The notes beneath the pieces were generated by a model. That model saw nothing but the letters and a program-made list of their open reading frames with translations, ran no database searches and was not told the DNA's origin. This document shows, one piece after another, positions 22,085-32,605 of a stretch of DNA of 60,000 nt. The stretch's first letter is position 1. Each line of letters starts with the position of its first letter. The position numbers were made by a program, and so were the translations under genes. The stretch is from Symsagittifera roscoffensis (taxonomy: Eukaryota > Xenacoelomorpha > Acoela > Convolutidae). Location: NCBI RefSeq assembly GCF_963678635.1, contig NC_087068.1, forward strand, positions 34,359,436-34,419,435, read 5' to 3'.

Positions 22085-23030
22085 AAATAAACTAGTGGCC
22101 CAGCTCTCCGACTTGGCAGGGTAGTTTCTGAGACAACTAAAAAAATTAAATAAACCAAAATATCAAAAAAGGGCTTGTTTAGGCCATTACTTTTCTCTGG
22201 CGAATTTAGGGAATAGCCTCTTGAGAATGAGAGATCCCAATTATTTGTTCTTTAGTTAACCCGTTCCTCTCACATTTGTGCCTTTATTATTTGAGAAAAT
22301 GAAAAATTCAAAAATAAATATACTGGGCGACATTAAAAAAACGAATCATAAAGAGTTTCGCTACTTTTTTTCCTCTTAGTAAAAATGATTGAAAAAATGT
22401 GAGATCTTTCAACCTAACGCTTTTGAACAAATTTGATCACATTGCTCGCAACTAAATTATATTTGAGTTTTTTTAGAAATTTGAGTTTCCTAAGCTTGAA
22501 AATGTTTATGCCTAAAATTAACCTGGAAAATCCAGTTTTGATCCAAAAAAAAGGTATATGCATGGCTTTTTTTTTCAATTTTGTTTTATTTATTGAAAAT
22601 TCAAAAGACTAGGATTTACATTTAAGGCTTTACATTTAGTTCTATGAATTGAATCAGGCAAAACATAGGCCATTTTCTACGTTATTTTTGCCCCAGCTTT
22701 TAAAAAAAATTTAATTTTACAGGCAAGTCGTTAAATGCTGTTGCTATCTATCAGAGTAAGCAATCGTATTTTTCAAAATTTCAATTCAAACATCCTTAAA
22801 TATTGTTTGGCTCATAGAGTTTTTGCGGTTGCGTTTTCAATGTCGCCCAGTATAGGTCAAAAATCCCCCTGATGAAACTTTCGAAGGTCGTAGAACGTGG
22901 GGTAAAATGAAAATATGCAGGCATATAGAATAGCAGCCGATTTGTCCATTGATAACATTTTTTGAAAATCGGTTCAGTAGTTTTCGAGAAAAATTGAAAT
23001 TTCAAAGCGTCGCAAAAGAAAACAAATCCC
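22085..23030 (+). repeat. dispersed repeat R2, copy 1, interrupted by a MITE
   Basis: The left part (22,085-22,318) and the right part (22,855-23,030) together match the continuous copy at 24,530-24,960. Shared blocks: TTGGCAGGGTAGTTT, GAGATCCCAATTATTTGTTC, ATTTGAGAAAATGAA, then GGTCAAAAAT, GAAACTTTCGAAGG, CGTGGGGTAAAATGAAAAT and TCCATTGATA. The interruption is the MITE below. Confidence 0.8.
22319..22854. mobile_element. MITE with 14-bp perfect terminal inverted repeats and TA duplication
   Basis: The left end TACTGGGCGACATT (22,321-22,334) is exactly inverted at the right end (22,839-22,852), and weaker similarity continues inward. TA flanks both ends (22,319-22,320 and 22,853-22,854), giving a 532-bp element with a TA target duplication, the pattern of Tc1/mariner-type non-autonomous elements. 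No transposase ORF. The uninterrupted R2 copy at 24,530-24,960 shows the empty site. Confidence 0.9.
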
Positions 23031-23249
23031 ATGCATTTTCAATATCCGTTGTTTTCAAACAGGGCCTAACACTAGCCAAAAATAAAGCAGCAACATATGC
23101 CTTTGGGCTAACTATGCTTTAATACGCTTAATAATGATTAAATTGAAATATTTGAAATGTGCCACCAATGAGCACTTTCACTTGCGACTTAGGTTGGAGC
23201 AAAATTGTTCGTAACAATACACTACGCTTCGCTTGAAATAAGTGGTTAC

Positions 23250-23387
23250 CTGTCAAATGGGAGAATGCGTTGTCAAGGTTTTCCCCTGTGGCCGCTGAAG
23301 TCAGGTAGTAAAGGTTGCTGCGTCTCAGATCAGCCAGGTCTTCCTCTGTCACCTCCCATTTGTCTTTGGGAATATCACACTTGTTCC
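23250..23387 (-). CDS. Rab/Ras-family small GTPase, internal exon with G4 and G5 motifs
   Basis: 138-bp exon bounded by acceptor TTGCAG (23,388-23,393) and donor GTAACC (23,249). It begins with two bases completing a Gly codon whose first base closes the exon at 40,493. It encodes GNKCDIPKDKWEVTEEDLAD, where NKCD is the G4 guanine-specificity motif, and later YYLTSAATGENLDNAF, where TSA is the G5 motif followed by helix 5. It ends with one base of a split Asp codon shared with the terminal exon. The reading is free of stops and all splice phases agree, so this is a real exon rather than a fragment. Confidence 0.95.
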
Positions 23388-23489
23388 CTGCAACGCAGAC
23401 AGACAAGGCAAATGAATCAGCTAAACTCACTTTCAGGCAAAACGAAAGCCGGCCTTTTAAAAAAAATAGCGAAAACACGACAAGTGAGC

Positions 23490-24529
23490 TATCGAGATTA
23501 CATTTATACTCATGAATCTAGGTTTTTCCAGGAATGCTCACCACAGGACGTCACACTATATTTTTCATTAAAAAACGATAAATTTGGAGCGAACCTGTTC
23601 AATCCGGAGAAAAATTTTCGACAATTCATAGGTTGGATAAATTGCTTGAGAAAAATTTATTTTTCGCGGACCGATTTGCTCTTAGAAACAACTCGACATA
23701 TGTCAAAATTTCATCGCATGAATGCCTTCAATATAAAATTTTAACCTTTTCGCCATCCGAATCGCTAATAAAAAACTCGAATTACTTCAAAGTTTTGAAG
23801 CTGGAAAAGCTTGCTTAGAAACACTTTCACTTAAATTTTTGCGAATCAATTTTTTATGCAAGTTTAAATTGTTCAAACCAATTTACGATATGGCTCAAAT
23901 TTAAATTTTTCGAAATTTCATTGCTTGATCAAAACAAAAACTATTTTTTTTGCTAGTCATTTGATAATATGAGAAGGGCGTGCTAGCTGAATTCGATTTA
24001 TTTTTTTTCCGTTGAGAAAGACGTTCAATCGCTTTAAACTCGCAATTTTCTGCTTCTCAGCTTTAAAGTTATTCAAAAATAGGGCATTCTAATCAGTTGA
24101 CCGGGTTCTAAATCCATCTTTTAAGTGCAAGTGTTCTAACGTTTTAAAGACGAAATTTTGAATTTATGCTTAACTTTGGTTATTAGTTTCGAAAAAAAGT
24201 GAAAAAGATTCCAAAAAACGATCAAAAAATCAAAAATTTGACTTTTCAAATCCATAAAGTTTTCTCTAAAGAATGGGAATAGGATAATTTCATAAGATGA
24301 AGTACATTTAGGCTTTTCTACAAACTAAAGAGTGAAAAAGATTACGCAGAGATAATCTGAGCACCATAATAGCTCTAATGCACTACCAACCTCAGAATCA
24401 GCCGACTAGTTTTTGAAAAAAGAAGTTTCCAAACACGAGCAAAATTTCAACAACTCGACACTTTCTAAAGTGATACTTTTTTCAAAACGCAGGGCAGAAC
24501 CTCTTCAGCAAGGAAGATTCATATAACTG
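23490..24529. other. AT-rich intronic stretch, nothing recognised
   Basis: No exon-like, structured or repeat-family sequence recognised; short ORFs are chance. Confidence 0.5.
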
Positions 24530-24960
24530 GATTCTTGCTTTCGGTTAAACCTCAATCTCCAATTTGGCAGGGTAGTTTTTAAGAAAAGTTTTAAAAACCA
24601 AAATGTCAAAAAATGGTCTTGCTTGAGGCCATATCTTTTTTTTCTGTCGAAAATAGCGAATAACCGCTTGAGAAAGAGATCCCAATCATTTGTTCTTTTG
24701 ATTGAAACCTTCATCTCAGATTTACGCATCTAGTATTTGAGAAAATGAACAACTTCAAACAATTTGGTCAAAAATACCCCAACTGAAACTTTCGAAGGCT
24801 GTTTCGTGGGGTAAAAAAAAGAGACTAGTGGGGTGAAATGAAAATAAGCAGGCACATAGAAGTGCAGCCAAACGGTCCATTGGTACTATTTTTTGAAAAA
24901 CGGTACAATAGTTTGAGAAAAATTTCAGAGAAAAATATCCAAAACGTCACAAAAAAAACT
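24530..24960 (+). repeat. dispersed repeat R2, copy 2 (uninterrupted)
   Basis: Continuous version of the repeat at 22,085-23,030, same orientation, without the MITE. The site corresponding to the insertion reads CTTCAAACAATTTGGTCAAAAAT. A small internal duplication of the GTGGGGTAAA block occurs near 24,805-24,835. Confidence 0.78.
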
Positions 24961-25019
24961 TCATTGTTGTGATGAACATATTAAATAGTTTGAGTTATAG
25001 AATGAAAAGCGAAATGACG

Positions 25020-25810
25020 CTTCCGACGTTTCAGTGTGTTACGGTATCTGCGGATGGATCCACTTGAAATGCATTGATCCGCGCAATAGCCACTCGTGGA
25101 CCCCGGATTTCAGGTGCAACACCTGCTCAGCACCATTGTCAGAATTTTCTGAAAGCAGCACCAGCGATATGACCCAAATGCTTGAAACCCTGAATGCAAG
25201 CGACAAAAAAAAACAGAAACCCAGCCCGCTATCTCTAAATCCCAGACGCTAACGCTGCTAGGCAGCACCACAGGCAGCCACCAGCTCTCCTTCTCTCTCA
25301 ACTCTCTATCGCAACATGATGCTACGCCGAACCCAAAGGAAGAACTTACTGGATGCATGGACGAATCATGCAGTGGCATCAAGTGCCTGATATCATAATG
25401 CAAAATAGTCATCGCTCTAACATGGGAACTGTCGCACATGGAAAAGCACAGAAGAGGCATATTACCTGGCGAAGTACCGGAAGCTTGGTTGACGTCACAG
25501 CGCAGATTTATAGGTGCGTGTCACAAACTTGATTCAGGCGTACATCGCGAATCACATTCGGAAGTGCAGTGCCTGGAAAAATCACGAAACAGGGCAAGCC
25601 AACTCAATCAGCACAACAAGAATGCCATCTTTGGATGAAATCATATTGTTGAAGCGGGCAACATTGAAGTACATCCCGAAACGAGCGCCAAAAGTTCGGA
25701 AAAGTACTCCATGATGTCCTTGCTCAGGCCATGTAGATTCAGTGAACTGCTTCTCTAAGTTCGTTCTCTCTTTCCTAATGACACCGCAAAGAGGTCCCTA
25801 GGGTAGTGAA
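25020..25810 (+). pseudogene. non-LTR retrotransposon C: PHD-finger and linker fragment
   Basis: The plus strand begins in CYGICGWIHLKCIDPRNSHS followed by FRCNTC, the second half of a PHD-type finger as found in ORF1 or the N-terminus of animal non-LTR elements. After a stop and frame changes comes TLKYIPKRAPK (about 25,660-25,695), a helix preceding the catalytic domains in many of these elements (inference). More GC-rich than its surroundings. No endonuclease or RT follows; it is a truncated, decayed copy. Confidence 0.6.
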
Positions 25811-26820
25811 TTCAGCGATTTATCAGCACAATTGCCTAATTGCAACTATCTACTGTTTCTGCTATAATTGCTCCGAGAACCAACTACTTGATTCACTAGT
25901 AAAAATTGTTCTCTCTAACTAATTGAGAACCAACTATACTCTCTCTCAGTATCAATTGCTCTCTTCTCTGACTGAGAATCAACTACTCTTAAAAGTAGTT
26001 AACAACTGTTCTGACTCATAAAGGCTCTCCGGTAACCTCCAGTTCCTTATCTTTCTTTACACTTAGTTGTAGTTGAGTCACGCCATTTCCTATCAGTCCT
26101 GACATCCGCTTAAATCACCCGTCTGCACAAGTTTTAAGACTATATCCCTCCCCCTGTCAACTCTGCCACGTGCTAAATTCGGTTTCTTTTATCAGTCTTT
26201 TCAAGCTTATTAGATACCCGGTATGCGATAGGTGTCACAATTTGACCAAGCAAACAAATGTCATACGATTCTAATCAGCCAATTCCTGACATCAGTAACG
26301 TCAGCCCTCGAGTTCAACTCAACCTCCAAACCATGCTATGTTTACTCAGTGACCCTCCCAAGGTCTTTATTTTAATTATCCCTTAAACGTTCCGACCTCC
26401 CAAGGGTAGGGGGAGACCCTTTTTATGGGGAGCTAATTCATTTCAAGTATCTAAAAATTCTATCTGCACTTTCCAATAAAGTCCCCGTCCGTTCATACTA
26501 TTTAGGAGACTTAATTCTCATGCTGCGGTCTTATTACTACCATTTTTCTCTGGGACTACTTTCCTTTAGTCTAGTTGAATTGCTATTAATAAATCATTCG
26601 CCAAGCTAAACTGACCCCAATATTTACCAAGTCCACTTTGAATTAACTCTACTACTCCAAGCTGGCAATATGAAACTAAATCTATATCAGCTTCTGCTCT
26701 TGTTCCCAGTAGATAAGTTTCCTCCCAATTACTTTAGAAAGTTGACACATTCTCATTTCCAGGGGTTGGGCTGGGGAATACGCCATTTTCCGGTGTTAAT
26801 CTCGGGGTTTTTAATGCAAT
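25811..26820. other. pyrimidine-rich intronic stretch
   Basis: No gene. Around 25,860-25,990 a loose repeat of AATTGCTC/GAGAACCAACTA occurs three or four times at roughly 45-bp spacing. The rest is unassigned. Confidence 0.45.
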
Positions 26821-26824
26821 TTTG

Positions 26825-26878
26825 AGGTCAAAACACCCAAAGGTCAAATTTAGGTCACCCAGGGGTCACCCGAGGTCA
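26825..26878 (+). promoter_or_regulatory. cluster of five RGGTCA half-sites
   Basis: AGGTCA starts at 26,825, 26,841, 26,852 and 26,873 and GGGTCA at 26,863, all on the plus strand. Spacers of 10, 5, 5 and 4 bp give DR5- and DR4-like pairs, the arrangement bound by RXR-type nuclear receptors. It could equally be a short degenerate tandem repeat. Confidence 0.35.
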
Positions 26879-26924
26879 AACTTCCGTATTTGGGTGCAGA
26901 ATCTCAAATTGGAAATCTCAAGAT

Positions 26925-27045
26925 TTTGGCAGCGTAGCTTAACTGTTGGCGGCGGTGAACGATTTCCTTCAAAAATGCATGTTTTATTGCTAAATCGCGA
27001 AGAATGGAAAGTTGGTCAAGTGCGGCGGCCGCCACCTCTATTTAG
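26925..27045 (+). repeat. short dispersed repeat R3, copy 2
   Basis: Reads TTTTGGCAGCGTAGCTTAAC, GTTGGCGGCGG, ATTTCCTT and GCGGCGGCCGCC in the same order as the minus-strand copy at 12,467-12,580. GC-rich against an AT-rich background; it lies in a 91-codon ORF of doubtful meaning. Confidence 0.6.
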
Positions 27046-27099
27046 GCAAAAAGTAATGATCAATTTGAACGAAATAGGAATGAAAAAAAAAACTTAAAG

Positions 27100-29050
27100 C
27101 CAAATGAAGGTGAAAGACCAAGAAAAATTACGAAACACTGAAAACTCTAACCTAATGAAATTTGCTTGAAAATTTCGACATTTCCATTTTCCGTGTCTAC
27201 AGGAGAGTGAAAAAACGCCTAAAATCTATGACAAAAGCTCTGATTTTATCGAAAGGTTGAAAGAGCTAAAAAGTTGAAGTGGCTTAAGATCTTGAAAAGC
27301 GAGAACACTGATGAAAGCCAAAAGTGCCCTTTAATTTTGCTACAGCCATTTCTATGACTTGCATATACCACTTTTTATAATAATAAAAAAAAACAATTTT
27401 TGAGGCTTCTAGAAAAGTTTAGTACGCCTTATTAACTTTATTGTGCAAACAGAATTTTTAAAATATTCGTCAAAGCGGACCTAAAAACTGGGTGAAAACT
27501 GTTTTTTATGTGTAAATATATACAACTAAACAGAGTGACTATCGAATAAAGCAGTTATCCAAATTAGAGCAAATTCAATCGAGAAAGACAACAAAAACAA
27601 AGACAAGTTATGGATACAAACTCAAAACGATATGAATTCGGGGATATAATTTGAGCATCCAAATATTTTGCTTTTTCCATTAAAAAATTAGCAATCAAAT
27701 AACTGTTTATTTTGATACTACAATCTGGTCAAGTGTTCTCAGTATCTTTTAATTAATGTCAAACTAGTTTTAGCTAGAGCTTTCTATTCAAAAAAATTGG
27801 AGCGCTATCCGTCATTATCATTGATTAACCCTTTGCTCAACAAATTAAACTTTGTTTTGTATTATAAATCTGAACTTTTGACTGTTTTCCTGATCACGCT
27901 ATTGCCTCTCAAAATACGGTGGCTTTTTGACCCAAATATATGATTACTTATCTACAACTAATTGTGTTAAGAGTTCGACCTTTCTTTCAATATATGTTTG
28001 AGGTGATACAAGCTTTCATATTCACGCTCTAATCACTAGCAGGATCAAAAAAATTAGCAACATGCTATGTCCTCTCGTTTTGTATCGATATTCGTCTTCT
28101 CTATTAACAAGACTTGTTTTCGAAGAACCGTTAGTTTTTTGAAATTGTAAGATATAAAAATACGCCTTATCATCAACACTCTACCTGGATCTTTGGATTC
28201 CATCAGGATGACAGCTGTTTCACACTAAACATTAGTTTCAGACCAATTTGGCTACAGCAGTTTCCGAAATGATGTAAGTGCCATTTTATAGTTTCAATGC
28301 GTTTCGATAAACGTCAATTATCTTATGTTATCTTAAGCTGGAACGACTAACAAAGACTAGTTAAGTAATGGAAAAAAAATGTTATAATTTCTTGTACTAA
28401 TTGTATTTGGAAATTTTACTTTGAGGAATTAAAGTTTTGAGTCCCGATGCAGAAAGACTGGCTATTTATTTCAAAGACAAAAGGCGTAAGCAGTTTGAGC
28501 CAGTATCATAAAAAGCTCTATCAACTAAATGAGTCTTGAATTTAAAAAAGTGTCTACTGACTGTTTATCTGATTACAGTATTGCTTCACTTCTGTCGAAT
28601 TTAACTTTGCTCGCTTACCGTCTTCAGCTTTACCAGCAGTATGTCATTTTCTAACATTCTTCTATCGATCGTGTTCATCTGCACGGTCAATGATTCTCCT
28701 CAAGAAACCATAATTTTCTTCTTATAATTTGGTTATCGTAATCATTATCTCTATGAGCAACATTACATCAAACACTTTGAACCCCATGCTGCTACCGATT
28801 GAAATTGTTGTTTGCTGCTTCCATCGATAAATTTTTGTAAAAATTTGATAACTGATCTTTCATGTTCCTATTTTAGTGCATTTTTCATGGCCATTGACTG
28901 CAGAGGAATTGAAATTAAAATGGATGCTGCATATGCCAGTTTCAAATTGTATTGTTCGTAATAAGGATACCTGGCAGATCAAATTTTTTGAGGAAAATTT
29001 TGAGAAATTCATCAAATTGTTTTGCAAATCAAGAAAATGAAAAAGACTAT
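27100..29050. other. AT-rich intronic stretch, nothing recognised
   Basis: About 2 kb with no convincing ORF, exon, repeat family or RNA gene. Confidence 0.5.
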
Positions 29051-29072
29051 AATTATAGTATCTGATTGATTA

Positions 29073-29090
29073 TTCCAGAATATTCTAGAA
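29073..29090. promoter_or_regulatory. heat-shock-element-like site, four alternating units
   Basis: TTCCAGAATATTCTAGAA consists of TTC, GAA, TTC and GAA with two-base spacers throughout, a perfect four-unit nTTCnnGAAn heat shock element. No heat-shock gene is visible nearby; it lies just before the ACAT array, about 1 kb upstream of E1. Confidence 0.4.
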
Positions 29091-29149
29091 ACTTAAGAAG
29101 AGAGATAAGAAAGATTTGGATTGAGTTACATATATACTTTTAAATGAAA

Positions 29150-30111
29150 TACAACAAACGATTACACCTATACTCAAACATACATACACCCACAAAACAT
29201 ATAAAGCTGCGTACTTGTATACACATAAAAACAAAGACACTTGCAAAAGTCGCAAACTTACATGTATACTTCCAGAAATAGTCAAACATAATTTCTTTTA
29301 TAAATACACTTATACATACACATATATTAACTTATATAAGGATATTCATACGAACTTACATACAAAAACGAATACATACACACATATTGAATACAAACAT
29401 ACATATATGTATACATAAACACAAACATACATAAACATATATACATATAGATACATACATTCATACTTACATTTATAGATACAAATATAAATAGTTACTC
29501 AGAGACAATCATACAAACATATATACAAAAATACTACATACATACAAAAATACATACAGACATACATACATTCAAAAATGAAGTCTTATTTATAGACATC
29601 AGTATGAACATACATACGAAAATACATACATACATTCAGCACTTTTTAAATACATACGCTTATACATACAAACATATATACATACATACAAACATACGTA
29701 CTTACACATAAACAAACATACACATAAAGTCTTAGTTAAAAACATTCATACAAACATACATACATACATACATACATACAAACATACACACATACATACA
29801 AACATACAAACATACACACATACATACAAACATACACACATACATACAAACATACACACATACATACAAACATACACACATACATACAAACATACACACA
29901 TACATACATACATACATACATACATACATACATACATACATACACACATACATACATACATACATACACACATACATACATACACACATACACACATACA
30001 TACATACACACATACACACATACATACATACATACACACATACACACATACATACATACATACACACATACATACACACATACACACATACATACATACA
30101 CACATACAGGA
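29150..30111. repeat. (ACAT)n tetranucleotide array with ACAC variants
   Basis: Loose TACATA-rich DNA from about 29,150 tightens into a regular (ACAT)n array at about 29,745-30,105 with interspersed ACACACAT variants. The minus-strand Tyr-Val-Cys-Met ORFs are products of the repeat. The array ends exactly where integrase coding sequence of E1 begins (GGACACTCTGG at 30,110). Confidence 0.97.
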
Positions 30112-31587
30112 CACTCTGGATCAGAGAAAACATATTCAAATTTCATACAAAACTTTTATTTCCCAAATGCACCAATTTGGATAAAAGTACTATGCAATGA
30201 TTGTATAGTATGTCAACTAAATAAACCTTATCCAAATCAAAAACAAATAGCACAAAAACAAGATTTTAAAGGACAAAGTTTGTACTTTAACCACCGTATC
30301 TCCTTTGATACAAAAGGACCAATTTCACCCTCATCTGAAGGAAACTCCTACATTATGGTAATTGTTGACGCATTTACACATTATGTAGCACTTAACCCAG
30401 TACCACATTGTAACGCTTATTACGCTTACACAACGCTTTATGAACACTGGATAGCCAAATTTGGACTACCAGAAATTTTAGTTACAGACAACGGTACAGA
30501 ATTCATAAATAATGAAATCATCACACTATGTCACTTATATAACATCAAACACAAACCACGTACATCTCATGCACCTTGGACAAACGGCTTAGTCGAAGGT
30601 ATGAACCGTTCATTACAAGAATATCTCAGATGTATCATCAATGGAAATGATATAAGATACACCGAATGGTCAGCAGATGTAAAACTATTTCCCTTAGCAT
30701 ATAATTCACAAATTACGACAACTCTAGGAATGTCACCATATGAAATGGTTTTTAACCAAAAGCCACGCAAACTAATAATGTTTACAGCAAACTCTCATAA
30801 AAACGCACAAAGTTATTGTCAACCGAATAAAGACTCAATTTGTTATAACCTACCTTTACATACACATGATGAAGATCATTTTCATCACCCACAAATTCTT
30901 AAATTAGCCTCCGGTACACACACCGAATGGATTTTAAACAGAGATAAAAAACACAATGAAATTTACCAGAAAGTAACAAAAAAGTTGTTACAAAGGCAAA
31001 ACATTAATGAACAAATAAATTCACGCTTTACACCAGCCTCCGATTTAAAAATTGGAACATTTGTTTTAATACCCAATTTTAACACTCAAAAAGGAATTTC
31101 TAAAAAATTACAACCCCTTCGTAAAGGACCATACCAAATAATTGCAAAACCCACTGATGTCACATATAAAATCACCGACTCAGACCAAAAAGAAATCGTT
31201 CAACATCGAAATAACTTATTACCTTATTATCCATAAGAATACGCACTCCGCGAACTAACTCAATTATATTCTTTTACAGGTTTAAAAGTTATTCAAAATA
31301 ACCCACATACGGAAAATACAACAAAAGAACAAAATGATATTCACCTCAAAAATCAAAATACAAAATCAACCACCACAAAAAACAATACAAAAAATCTAGA
31401 TCAAAATACATCTCAAAAAGAAAGAAGAAATAGAAAAATGACAGAACAAATAATACCCCAAGAGCAAATCGACAAATCAGAACATAGAGAGTCATCACGA
31501 CTTAGAAATCAACCACGTAAAAATTATGAAATATTCATCCCACAATCTAAAATATTAAAGAAAGTCGAATTTCAAAAACAACTTTAA
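30112..31587 (+). pseudogene. E1 integrase (C-terminal part of Ty3-type Pol)
   Basis: Open frame across the whole span except one TAA at 31,234-31,236. It starts inside the H2C2 zinc finger (GHSGSEKTYSNF, then CNDCIVCQLNKP; the upstream His residues are lost). The catalytic core follows: FDTKGPISPSSEG (first Asp), LVTDNGTEFINN (second Asp) and GLVEGMNRSLQEY (Glu), all intact. A GPY/F-type C-terminal motif is present in LRKGPYQIIAK. After the stop the same frame continues through YALRELTQLYSFTG and a Lys/Gln/Asn-rich tail to 31,587. The relative E2 has the same tail, so the stop at 31,234 looks like a point mutation in E1. The family assignment rests on the core motifs and the GPY motif. It inserts retrotransposon DNA into the genome. 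Confidence 0.93.
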
Positions 31588-32416
31588 TTTTATATTTCAC
31601 AGTCTTGAAACCTCTGAAACATTTTGAATTTTCATTTTTCAAGATAACATGCTGACAAACACGGAATGATTCTAGTTCAAATTTAAACCAATAGGATTCA
31701 TCCAATCCGTCACCTTCTCTAACTTAAACTCAGATCAATTAGACGAACCATATAAAACTCCAGGCATATCTATAACTATAACTTTACGACCTCCAGGTCA
31801 AAAATAAGCAAACCACTCCAACTTGACAACTAAAATAAATATCACCATAATATCATAACCCTCCCTTATCTAATAACCCAAAGATCATCAATATTTCCCC
31901 AACTCAGACCTCAAATACCCCCCCAAACAAATCTGTTAACTTAGCCTAAAGTAACAAAACGAACATTTTAATTAGCCTAAAGTACAAAAATCTCACCATA
32001 CCCCGGACCATTTGACAAATAAAAATAAAGAAAAAGACGACCTCCCGAACACCATAAAAATTGCCCCCAACAATTTTTCACAAAACTCAACCCACTTGTC
32101 AAAAAACCAATAAATAATCCGACCACACTTGAAAATTGCCTCAAACAACAAAAAATATTCGATTATTCGATTAAGAAATCATTTCTTAAATGCTCTTCTC
32201 CCAATCAGTCAACATAATTCTAACAAATCTCAAACAATTTTTTACGATATTTAAAACTTTCATAATATTTCTTTTTGATATCTTTGAATCTTTTGTAATA
32301 ATCTTAATCATTTTTTGCAATATTTTTTAAATTTTCTATTCCATATTTGAACTATTCCTCCAACTTTCAAAAGCCCTTGATTATATCCACAGGTACGATT
32401 CATAAAACTTGTCTAA
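31588..32416 (+). other. conserved non-coding block between pol and env region
   Basis: About 830 bp, C-rich and G-poor on the plus strand, with no ORF. Short matches to E2 (51,890-52,700), such as ACTCCAGGTCAAAA, show it is part of the element. It ends in a pyrimidine-rich stretch and CACAGGTACGA (32,387-32,397), matched in both E2 copies as ATCAGGTACGAAACTT, a candidate splice site 25 nt before the next ATG. Confidence 0.6.
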
Positions 32417-32605
32417 ATGATACGAACCAATTTCAGTAGAACTGATATTTTTTTACTATTTGTAATTTTCATAACATTTCTATCATCCCTCATTTTGACC
32501 ATATGCAAATGTATAAAGAAAGCAATCATCACATTCGCTCTAGCAACAATCCTCCTAATTCTTTTTTTACAAGAATACTATAATAAACATAAACTTTTTC
32601 ACTAA
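32417..32605 (+). CDS. small membrane ORF upstream of env (62 aa)
   Basis: ATG at 32,417 just after the conserved CAGGTACGA. It encodes two hydrophobic segments, DIFLLFVIFITFLSSLILTI and ITFALATILLILFLQ, separated by a basic Lys-Cys-Ile-Lys-Lys loop, consistent with a two-pass membrane peptide. E2 has the same ORF start at 52,704 and 55,091 (MIQSLLSITDIF), broken by frameshifts, so the ORF belongs to the element. It overlaps the start of the next reading frame by a few bases. It could be the N-terminal part of a longer protein that includes the following Pro/Ser-rich ORF. No family recognised. Confidence 0.6.
   Translation: MIRTNFSRTDIFLLFVIFITFLSSLILTICKCIKKAIITFALATILLILFLQEYYNKHKLFH

Larger units (their letters stand above)
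16783..23249 (-). other. GTPase intron, 6,467 bp, holding repeats
   Basis: Starts GTAACC at 23,249 and ends TTCAG at 16,783 on the minus strand. It contains two SINE copies, one R1 copy, LINE B, an R2 repeat and a MITE. About 16,830-17,340 and 18,900-19,000 hold nothing recognisable. Confidence 0.88.

Noticed and set aside
26822-27097. 91-codon plus-strand ORF
   Set aside because: Spans the half-site cluster and the R3 repeat; no family recognised, and the other R3 copy is not open in the same way.
29732-30146. Tyr-Val-Cys-Met ORFs of about 120-136 codons, minus strand
   Set aside because: Translation of the (ACAT)n microsatellite in three frames.
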